Shown here one piece after another: positions 16,911 to 22,295 of a stretch of DNA of 22,295 nt. Every line of letters starts with the position of its first letter. The stretch's first letter is position 1. Source of the DNA: JBFMEX01 sp040752215 (GTDB taxonomy: Bacteria > Pseudomonadota > Alphaproteobacteria > Rhizobiales > Hyphomicrobiaceae); contig JBFMEX010000011.1 in assembly GCA_040752215.1 (NCBI GenBank), positions 1-22,295 on the forward strand, in the 5' to 3' direction. Under the pieces are notes generated by a model. The model ran no database searches, was not told where the DNA came from, and saw only the letters and a program-made list of their open reading frames with translations. The position numbers and the translations under genes are program-made.

Positions 16911-17330
16911 ATGCCCGCCATGGCTGCGCCCGTCACACCACTGCTCGCCACCGATTGCGTCGTGCTCGACGCGCGCGGCCGGCTGCTCGTCGTCCGTCGC
17001 CGGTTTCCGCCTTTCTCAGGGCAGCTCGCGCTGCCGGGCGGGTTCGTCGAGACCGACGAGACGGTCGAGGCTGCGTGCCGGCGCGAGCTGGCCGAGGAAA
17101 CGGGCGTCACGGTCGATGAAATCCGGCTCGTCGGCGTCTATTCTGAGCCGGGGCGCGATCCGCGCGGGCCGGTCGCCTCGGTCGCCTTTCTCGCGCACGT
17201 AGACGCCGCCGAGCCGGTCGCAGGAGACGACGCCGCGACGGCGGAATGGATCGATCCGTCGATGGCGGGAGAGCTCGCGTTCGATCACGCCCGCATCGTC
17301 GCCGACGCGCTGGCCATCGCGCGTACGTGA
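16911..17330 (+). CDS. Nudix hydrolase
   Basis: A 139-residue cytoplasmic enzyme. The full Nudix box is present: GGFVETDETVEAACRRELAEETGV (last-listed stretch at residues 41-64), with the metal-binding REL-x-EE core. The sequence around it (CVVLDARGRLLVVRRRFPPFSGQLALPGG) resembles ADP-ribose pyrophosphatase or mutT-like members, but the substrate cannot be decided. The start ATG 16911 has no strong ribosome site; ATG 16920 is equally possible. A GTG at 16809 would give 34 extra residues overlapping the divergent acyltransferase start and is not favoured. It is a single-gene unit converging on the FecR-like gene. Confidence 0.88.
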   Translation: MPAMAAPVTPLLATDCVVLDARGRLLVVRRRFPPFSGQLALPGGFVETDETVEAACRRELAEETGVTVDEIRLVGVYSEPGRDPRGPVASVAFLAHVDAAEPVAGDDAATAEWIDPSMAGELAFDHARIVADALAIART

Positions 17331-17354
17331 GGCGCTCGACGACGGCGCCCGCTA

Positions 17355-17382
17355 CTCCCCTCCCCCTTGCGGGGGTTGGGAG
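17355..17382. terminator. CCCTCCCCC-type hairpin between convergent genes
   Basis: CTCCC (17355-17359) and CCCCC (17362-17366) pair with GGGGG (17371-17375) and GGGAG (17378-17382), with a 2-nt internal mismatch and a TTGC loop. It lies 25 bp past the Nudix stop codon. The remainder of the spacer to 17497 holds C-runs and G-runs but no gene. Confidence 0.5.
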
Positions 17383-17497
17383 TGGTGGGAAACCCGACCG
17401 AAGTATTTGGGGGGCCAAAGCAACCACTCTGCCATCCCCCCTTCATTGCCTCCCACACCGGGGGGACGGATTGCGCAAGCGGCGCCCGCCCCTACGC

Positions 17498-18256
17498 CTA
17501 CTTCGCCGCGGTCATAATGGCGCGCAGCCAGGCCTCGACCTGCCGCTGGCAGCGCTGGCCGTGAAGCACGCGCAGCGTGTCGTCAGGATCCGGCAGCGGC
17601 GCAACGAGACGCAGGCGGAACTCGCGCATCGGCGCGCCCTCGACGACCAGCGAGTAGGTGCCGACCTTGGCCTCGATGCCCTTCGGCCACGGCGCGCTGG
17701 CCGCGCCTTCCGCAAAGGCGGTCTCGGCGCGCTTCTGGCCCTGCATGTCGACCACCGTCAGTCGCGCACTCTTGCCGCCGGCGGGGCGGGCGACCTCGAT
17801 CGGCGCCCCCTTCTCGACACACACGTCGCCATCGGCATCGACCGGCACCTGCCGCCAGGAGAACGGCAGCGGCGCCTTGGCCGGCTTCGGCGCCAACGAG
17901 CGCACCGCGCCGACCGGCGCCTCGCTCGGCTTGCCCTGCTTCTGCACGTAGCGCTGGACGCTGTCCCACAGCCCCGGATCCGCCTTCTCGCCCCTGGCCA
18001 GCTCGGCGACGACGCGCTTCAGCGGACCTTTCAGCCGCTCGGTGCGACCGGAAGGCAGCATGACGGTCACGTTGGCCCCCGACGGCACGTCGAGCGTGGC
18101 GGAATCGGCGAGAACGGACCCGGCCTTGATCGCGGGCGCATCCGAGCCGATGACGATGATGTCGGCGCGGGCCGCGCTGGCCGCGAAGGCGGAGACGACG
18201 AGCAATAGCCCGAGGACCGGTGCTGCATGCAATTGCGTGGCGCGCGGCTTACTCAC
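17498..18256 (-). CDS. Secreted FecR-like protein, partner of the CHASE2 gene
   Basis: A 252-residue exported protein. A signal peptide (about residues 1-32, ending SAARA) is followed by a FecR-like segment: IIVIGSDAPAIKAGSVLADSATLDVPSGANVTVMLPSGRTERLKGP, a short beta-rich part as seen in FecR and similar periplasmic domains. The middle is Pro/Lys-rich. The C-terminal half has two extra cysteines (DVCVEKG and RCQRQVEAW), which may form a disulfide. No catalytic motif is seen. The start is the GTG at 18256, which has GGGAGGGAAG upstream and leads straight into the signal peptide; the upstream frame to 18307 overlaps the CHASE2 gene. It starts 29 bp after the CHASE2 stop codon, so the two are co-transcribed. 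Confidence 0.75.
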   Translation of the reverse strand: MSKPRATQLHAAPVLGLLLVVSAFAASAARADIIVIGSDAPAIKAGSVLADSATLDVPSGANVTVMLPSGRTERLKGPLKRVVAELARGEKADPGLWDSVQRYVQKQGKPSEAPVGAVRSLAPKPAKAPLPFSWRQVPVDADGDVCVEKGAPIEVARPAGGKSARLTVVDMQGQKRAETAFAEGAASAPWPKGIEAKVGTYSLVVEGAPMREFRLRLVAPLPDPDDTLRVLHGQRCQRQVEAWLRAIMTAAK

Positions 18257-18284
18257 GTGGCTTCCCTCCCGTTGCCCTCTGTCG

Positions 18285-19517
18285 TCAGCGGCCAGGTCGG
18301 CTGGCAAAGCGTCCGACCAGGCGACCGCCGATGACGCCGGCGAAGAATAGCGCGGCGACCGTGCCGATGGGAACGATGGTCCGCAATTGCCACAGCATGG
18401 CCATCGAGACCCCGCCGACCAGCATCATGCCGACCAATCCGGCGACGGCGAGGCCGCCGGGCGAGGCGCGGGCAAGCCAGCCGGCGAGAAAGCCGAGGCC
18501 GGCGGCGAGGAACATCAGCACGGGGCGCCACGGCGCGTCGAGGTCGTCGAGCCGGCGGCGATCCAGCAGCGCGGCGAGGATGTGCGCGTGGACCTCGACT
18601 CCGGCCATGCCGGTGTCGTCGAACAGTGTCATCGGCGTCGGATGGCGATCGCGGTCGGGAAAGTCGGCGCCGACGACAACGATTTTGCCGGAGAGGCGCG
18701 TGCGCAGCACGGTGGCCAGCGGGCCCGACGGCTCGGCCGCCGCAGCGAGCACCGCGCCCGCCTCGATCGCCAGGAAGGTCTCGCCGCCGTTCTCCGGCTT
18801 GCCGAGCCAGGCGATCCGGCGCGAGGCGCCCGGCGACCACGGTGCCACCTCGGCCGCACTCGCGACCGCCTCGGCGAAGCTCAGCGGAAACTGCGGATCG
18901 GCGCTCGGGCCGGCACGGTAGCGGATGATCGGCTGGCCGGAGGCCTCCTGCGCGTCGTAGCGCAGATTGAAGTAGCCGGCGGGCCGTCCGGTGCGGGCGA
19001 GGAACGCGCGCTGCCAGGTGCGCCGGCGGTCGGAAAGGGGCGTGCGCTCGTCGATGCCGCCGAGCACGACTCGGGCCCGCGCCTGGGCGATCGCCGATTC
19101 CAACGCGCGATCCTTGGCCGGCTCGGTCGCTTGGTCGAAGACGAAATCGAGGCCGATCACGCGCGGGCCCATGGCATCCACGGCCCGCACGAGGCGGGCC
19201 ATCAGGCCGCGGTCGATCGGCGAGAGATAGGGCAGATCCTCCAGCGTCTGCTCGCGAACCAGGACCAGCGCGAGGGTGCCATGCTCGGCCGGGGCGCGGT
19301 CGACGACGAACGCGACCTGCACGTCGTTGGCGAACTCGACGAGCTTGGCGATCTGCTGCGGCATCCAGGCCGGAGTGACGAGCTGCAGGCCGAAGCGCTC
19401 CGGCATGCGCTCGACGGCGACGGTCGCGACGCCCGCGAACAGCACCGCGAGCACGAGCCCGGCGCGGGCGAGAAGACCGCGAAGCCGCCTCGAGCTATCG
19501 CTCATCGCCGTCGACAT
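18285..19517 (-). CDS. CHASE2-domain membrane protein without output domain
   Basis: A 410-residue inner-membrane protein. The N-terminal helix (LLARAGLVLAVLFAGVATVAV) leads into a periplasmic CHASE2 sensor domain: LEDLPYLSPIDRGLMARLVRAVDAMGPRVIGLDFVFD and GKIVVVGADFPDRDRHPTPM...GMAGVEVHAHILAALL are hallmark segments. It ends with three membrane helices and a short basic tail (GRLVGRFASRPGR). In most CHASE2 proteins these helices lead to a cyclase, kinase or phosphatase; here nothing follows. The start is uncertain: ATG 19517 is taken, with ATG 19505 and GTG 19544 possible. It is flanked by a tiny secreted Pro-rich gene upstream and the FecR-like gene downstream, all on the same strand. Confidence 0.88.
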   Translation of the reverse strand: MSTAMSDSSRRLRGLLARAGLVLAVLFAGVATVAVERMPERFGLQLVTPAWMPQQIAKLVEFANDVQVAFVVDRAPAEHGTLALVLVREQTLEDLPYLSPIDRGLMARLVRAVDAMGPRVIGLDFVFDQATEPAKDRALESAIAQARARVVLGGIDERTPLSDRRRTWQRAFLARTGRPAGYFNLRYDAQEASGQPIIRYRAGPSADPQFPLSFAEAVASAAEVAPWSPGASRRIAWLGKPENGGETFLAIEAGAVLAAAAEPSGPLATVLRTRLSGKIVVVGADFPDRDRHPTPMTLFDDTGMAGVEVHAHILAALLDRRRLDDLDAPWRPVLMFLAAGLGFLAGWLARASPGGLAVAGLVGMMLVGGVSMAMLWQLRTIVPIGTVAALFFAGVIGGRLVGRFASRPGR

Positions 19518-19588
19518 GCCACCGTCGCACTCCACGCGAAACACAACGCCGGGCGCCGCCGCCCGCAGGTGGCGCCTTCACGCGACGA

Positions 19589-19849
19589 TTAGACGATGAG
19601 CTCGAGCTTGCGGTTGCGGAGAGGACACCCGCCTCCGGAAAACGGCGCGACCTCGGTCGGCGGCTGCTCGGCCTCGCCCGCGGCGGGCGGAGACGGCGGC
19701 TTCTGCGGGGACGTCGTCGCAGGGGGAACGCGCGATCCAGAGGGCGGCGATTGCGGCGGCTCGGTCGCGCCGGCCGAGGCGGCAGACAGGATCATCCAGA
19801 CGAGCGCCGCCGCCGGGAAGAGGCCGAATGGCGATGCCGGGCGGATCAC
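19589..19849 (-). CDS. Small secreted Pro-rich protein with C-terminal Cys motif
   Basis: An 86-residue protein. The first 28 residues form a signal peptide (FGLFPAAALVWMILSAASAGA). The middle is Pro/Ser/Ala-rich and probably unstructured. The last 12 residues, CPLRNRKLELIV, look like a functional motif in contrast to the linker. The GTG start at 19849 is well supported by a near-perfect AAGGAGG 5 bp upstream. Larger frames on the same strand are less likely. It is 72 bp before the CHASE2 gene on the same strand and probably opens that operon. I do not recognise a family name. Confidence 0.7.
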   Translation of the reverse strand: MIRPASPFGLFPAAALVWMILSAASAGATEPPQSPPSGSRVPPATTSPQKPPSPPAAGEAEQPPTEVAPFSGGGCPLRNRKLELIV

Positions 19850-19854
19850 GAAAG

Positions 19855-19861
19855 CCTCCTT
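19855..19861 (-). promoter_or_regulatory. Strong ribosome binding site deciding a GTG start
   Basis: The minus strand reads AAGGAGG, 5 bp upstream of the GTG at 19849. It is the strongest Shine-Dalgarno match among the small genes here and is the main support for the 86-residue gene. Confidence 0.7.
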
Positions 19862-20043
19862 GGCGGTCGCGGGCAGAGACGGTCGGCGGCCACCTTAGCA
19901 CATCGGCGGCTGCCAACGAGCCCGTTCTCCACGAATTGTCCCGGGCTGGAACACGCCGTGGTGGCGTTGAACTTGCAATTCTCCGCCGGCAAGCCGGCCG
20001 CCTCCGTGCCGGCAGGAAAGCAGCGCCCGCAGAGGCAGAGATC

Positions 20044-20268
20044 ATGACGACCGGCCGCCCCCCGCAACTGGACCCGACCCCGACGCCGCGCGACGTCGAG
20101 TTCATGGCGCTGACGCTCGAAGGCCTGCACGGTCAGCATGCGGCCGAGGTGGCGGAGTTTTTTGCCAGCATGCACGTCGAGCTCGGCGATGCCGGGCGGG
20201 CCTGGGCGTGGGTCGGCGTGGCGGAGCTGGTGCGGATGCGCGAGAAGCGGCGTCTCAAGGAAAACTGA
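20044..20268 (+). CDS. Small conserved-looking hypothetical protein
   Basis: A 74-residue predicted soluble protein, helical and charged: ALTLEGLHGQHAAEVAEFFASMHVELGDAGRAWAWVGVAELVRMREKRRLKEN. Small proteins with a similar motif (HAAEVAxFFxxxH...GDAxRAWAW) occur in Hyphomicrobiales by my recollection, without a known function. The ATG at 20044 is taken because residues upstream of it (frame open to 19828) show no coding character and overlap the neighbouring gene's leader. AGAGG stands upstream at some distance. It converges on the CAP-domain gene with a hairpin between them. Confidence 0.65.
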   Translation: MTTGRPPQLDPTPTPRDVEFMALTLEGLHGQHAAEVAEFFASMHVELGDAGRAWAWVGVAELVRMREKRRLKEN

Positions 20269-20290
20269 TAGCGGAGCCCGGGCCGCCATA

Positions 20291-20308
20291 GCAGGCGTGA
20301 AAGCCTGC
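20291..20308. terminator. Hairpin between convergent small gene and CAP gene
   Basis: GCAGGC (20291-20296) pairs with GCCTGC (20303-20308) around GTGAAA. It sits in the 54-bp spacer between the two stop codons. The arms are short and there is no T-run. Confidence 0.4.
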
Positions 20309-20322
20309 CATCGGATGCGGCT

Positions 20323-20997
20323 TCACATGCTGGCGCCGACGACCAGCGTCCAGAACGACTTGAACTCGGTCTTCGGGTCCTGCACCAGGGCGATGCCCAT
20401 GTGGTCGGCGTCGGCGAGCAGCAGGTTCTTGTTGTGCCCGTCGCTCTCCTTCCAGCCCTTCAAGACCTCCTCGAACGTGACTTGACCGGTGCCGACGTTC
20501 TCGGCTGCGAGGCGCGCCTTGTAGCCGGCGCGCTTGACGCGATCCCAAGGGTTGGAGCCGTCCGAGCCGTAGTGCGAGATGCGGTCCCACTTGGCGAGAT
20601 CGCGCGAGTGCTCCTTGGCGGCGCTGGTGAGCTCGGAATTGAGCTTCAGCGGCTTCAGGCCCTTCTCGCGCCGATAGGCGTTGATGAGGTCGCGGGCGCG
20701 CTCGGCGTCGAGGCGGGTGGTCGAGTAGTCGCGATCGGAAAGGGCACCGACGGGCGCTTTCTCGTAGCTGCCGGTCGGAGCCTTGTCGTCGAGCTTGGCG
20801 ACTTTAGCGCCTTGTGGAGCGCGGGTCGCTGCCGGCTCGCCGCCGAGGGCGCCGCGCGTCTGCGGCTTGGGCGGCGCGATCGAGGCGGTGGATGAGGCCG
20901 GCGAGCTGTCGGTGAAGCCGGCGGTGATGGTGGATGTGTTGAGACTGCAGGCGGCGGAGACTATTCCGACCGCGATCGGCAGCAGGACGCGATACAT
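20323..20997 (-). CDS. Exported CAP/SCP-domain protein, possible lipoprotein
   Basis: A 224-residue protein. A hydrophobic N-terminus (MYRVLLPIAVGIVSAAC) ends in Cys17, a possible but not ideal lipobox (SAAC). A Ser/Thr/Pro-rich linker runs to about residue 90. The C-terminal half is a CAP (SCP/PR-1, YkwD-like) domain: RARDLINAYRREKGLKPLKLNSELTSAAKEHSRDLA (H130), HYGSDGSNPWDRVKRAGY (142-159), AAENVGTG (E166), SDGHNKNLL (H188). CAP domains act outside the cytoplasm; bacterial members are linked to cell envelope and surface functions, and the activity is usually unknown. The ATG at 20997 is preferred because GGGAG lies 8 bp upstream; an ATG at 21042 would add residues without a signal character. 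A CtrA-like site lies 58 bp upstream. Confidence 0.9.
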   Translation of the reverse strand: MYRVLLPIAVGIVSAACSLNTSTITAGFTDSSPASSTASIAPPKPQTRGALGGEPAATRAPQGAKVAKLDDKAPTGSYEKAPVGALSDRDYSTTRLDAERARDLINAYRREKGLKPLKLNSELTSAAKEHSRDLAKWDRISHYGSDGSNPWDRVKRAGYKARLAAENVGTGQVTFEEVLKGWKESDGHNKNLLLADADHMGIALVQDPKTEFKSFWTLVVGASM

Positions 20998-21054
20998 GAC
21001 CCTCACTCCCGCAAAGACACGCGCGGTATTCACGTTCAGCATCGCACCAACCCG

Positions 21055-21069
21055 TTAACTCCACGTTAA
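21055..21069. promoter_or_regulatory. CtrA-type binding site TTAA-N7-TTAA
   Basis: TTAA, then 7 bp (CTCCACG), then TTAA is the consensus of the alphaproteobacterial cell-cycle regulator CtrA. Both half-sites are perfect. In DNA this rich in GC, I expect far less than one such site by chance in the window. It sits 58 bp upstream of the CAP-domain start on its strand, a normal promoter distance. Confidence 0.6.
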
Positions 21070-21434
21070 AGCTAACGACACCGAAGTCGGTGCTCCGATG
21101 CGGGATCCTCGCTCGGCCGGATCGCGCCCCCAACCGATCCGTGTGCCGGCCACCGCCGCTGCGCATGTTCTCGAGGAGTGAAGGTTCGCTCTTCTGCTCA
21201 ATGAGTTCCGGGCGCTGTCCCTGCGAATCGATAACGACCCAACAAGGTGACGCCAATTTGACCGCGTTGCGGCGAAAGCTCGGCCCGGCCGGAACGGGAG
21301 AATTGTCGCCGGCGCCTTGGAAGCGGAGGGACGATCCCGCACAATGCGGGTCGAGGCTCGCTGATTCGCGGGCCGACCGTATCGCACCCGGCAATCGCCC
21401 CGTAGCCGCGTTCCCGTGCCTGCCGCTGGTCAAC

Positions 21435-21440
21435 AGGAGA
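21435..21440 (+). promoter_or_regulatory. Ribosome binding site of the right-edge gene
   Basis: AGGAGA stands 8 bp upstream of the ATG at 21449. It is a good Shine-Dalgarno match and supports the plus-strand frame over open frames on the other strand. Confidence 0.65.
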
Positions 21441-21448
21441 CGAAGCCG

Positions 21449-22295
21449 ATGCCGGCGCTCGACAGGCAGCTCTCGGCTGGTGGCCAGAGCATCGCCGGTC
21501 CTGCTCCCGTTTCGGCCTTGGTGCTCGCGCGCATCGCGACCCAAGGCGGGGCGACGCGTGCCGACGTCAGGCGCGACCTCCAGCCTATGGTCGCGCACCG
21601 CCTGTCACCGGCCGAGTGGCGCGGGGCGGCGGAAGCGGCGGCCGACGATCTGGTCGCGGCGGGGCTCGCCACCGAGAGCCGGGGACGGCTGGCAGCAAGC
21701 GAGACCGGCACCGGAGCGTTGGCCCGGCTGCTCGGCCATCGCGCGACTGCGACATCCACCTGGGCGGCACGACGCGACATCGATCTGGTCGCCAAGTCGC
21801 TCGGACTCGAGGGCGAGAGCTCGGCAAAGCTGAAGGCGCTGTCGAAGCCGGAAGGGCTGCGAGCGCTGGTGGTGCAGAAGGCGTTCGGCCTGCCGTTGAA
21901 GCCGCGCCAGTCGGCGGCGCGACTGCGGGCCGATCTGGCCGTGATCGCGCTGGAGCGCGCGTTCGGCAACAAGATCAAGAGTGGTCTAGGTGCGGGCTCG
22001 GGCCTTTCCGCCAAGGCGGGACGCCTGCTCGCCGGCCAACTCGCGCTGCGGCCGCGCGAGTACCCCTCCGACGGCCGTCTCCTCGCGCAGCTGGCGGCGG
22101 AAGCCGTCGGCACCCCGCAGGCGAGCCTCGAAGCCCTGCGGGCGGCGCTGCTGCGCGACCTCGTCACGAAGCTCCTGGCGCCGGCGGCACCGCCCGTCGT
22201 CCTGCCGCCGACCAGATCTGCACCGCTGCCGGCTAACGATCTGGAGCCGGCGGCGAGCCGTCCGCCACCTATGGTGCGGCCGGATCTCGACGGAT
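21449..22295 (+). CDS. Unidentified protein, N-terminal part (cut by window edge)
   Basis: The plus strand is open from the ATG at 21449 to the last base, 282 codons, with strongly GC-rich third positions. The first 70 residues look like a winged-helix or similar small helical domain (ALVLARIATQGGATRADVRRDL, SPAEWRGAAEAAADDLVAAGLATESRGRLAASETG). A second helical region has RRDIDLVAKSLGLEGESSAKLKALSKPEGLRALVVQKAFGLP and IALERAFGNKIKSGLGAGSGLSAKAGRLLAGQL. A Pro/Ala-rich tail begins near residue 245. There is no signal peptide or membrane helix. I do not recognise a named family; my impression is that similar unnamed proteins exist in Hyphomicrobiales. The function is unknown. Confidence 0.7.
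   Translation, partial: MPALDRQLSAGGQSIAGPAPVSALVLARIATQGGATRADVRRDLQPMVAHRLSPAEWRGAAEAAADDLVAAGLATESRGRLAASETGTGALARLLGHRATATSTWAARRDIDLVAKSLGLEGESSAKLKALSKPEGLRALVVQKAFGLPLKPRQSAARLRADLAVIALERAFGNKIKSGLGAGSGLSAKAGRLLAGQLALRPREYPSDGRLLAQLAAEAVGTPQASLEALRAALLRDLVTKLLAPAAPPVVLPPTRSAPLPANDLEPAASRPPPMVRPDLDG

Larger units (their letters stand above)
20998..21448. other. Gene-free divergent spacer of about 450 bp
   Basis: No convincing coding region is seen between the CAP gene and the right-edge gene. The spacer contains a CtrA-like TTAA-N7-TTAA site (21055-21069), a small CACCGA/TCGGTG hairpin (21079-21092), and locally lower GC than the genes around it. It is long enough to contain two separate promoters. 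Confidence 0.5.

Noticed and set aside
21430..22167. A 245-residue minus-strand open frame at the right edge
   Set aside because: Arg/Ser/Ala-rich with no fold; the plus-strand frame has a better ribosome site and protein-like composition.

Overview
The window is GC-rich chromosomal DNA from an alphaproteobacterium, most likely of the order Hyphomicrobiales. The evidence is a stand-alone F0 ATP synthase operon (atpI-atpB-atpE-atpF'-atpF) with no F1 genes beside it, the presence of both b and b' subunits, a TakP-like TRAP binding protein, a CtrA-type TTAA-N7-TTAA site and small hairpin repeats between genes. The genus cannot be fixed from this sequence. The content is mostly ordinary chromosomal genes. 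I saw no tRNA, rRNA, CRISPR array, transposase, integrase or phage gene.

Left part (1-5253, all minus strand): a very large AsmA-family envelope protein, then a small stand-alone cyclic-nucleotide-binding protein, then the N-terminal part of a DUF2339 membrane protein cut by the window edge. A 355-bp divergent spacer with a perfect 12-bp tandem repeat separates these from a ClC-family chloride transporter on the plus strand (5609-7324). The ClC gene converges on an FdhD-type sulfurtransferase with an unusual cysteine layout. FdhD is divergent from an orphan TRAP substrate-binding protein.

Middle (9534-14794): an EamA-type transporter gene is bracketed by two inverted copies of an approximately 85-bp hairpin-forming repeat. 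It is followed by a secreted Gly/Tyr/His-rich protein and then the F0 operon on the plus strand. After atpF lie about 530 bp without a gene, holding a long imperfect inverted repeat and a terminator-like hairpin.

Right part (14795-22295): an OafA-like acyltransferase with a C-terminal SGNH domain, a divergent Nudix hydrolase, and a three-gene minus-strand cluster (a tiny secreted Pro-rich protein, a CHASE2 protein without any output domain, and a secreted FecR-like protein) that looks like one functional unit. Then come a small conserved-looking 74-residue gene, a CAP/SCP-domain secreted protein with a CtrA-like site upstream, and an unrecognised open reading frame with a strong ribosome binding site that runs off the right edge.

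The strongest leads for something undescribed are the CHASE2/FecR-like/Pro-rich cluster, the paired inverted repeats around the EamA gene, the palindromic element after atpF, the CtrA-like site before the CAP gene, and the unidentified gene at the right edge.
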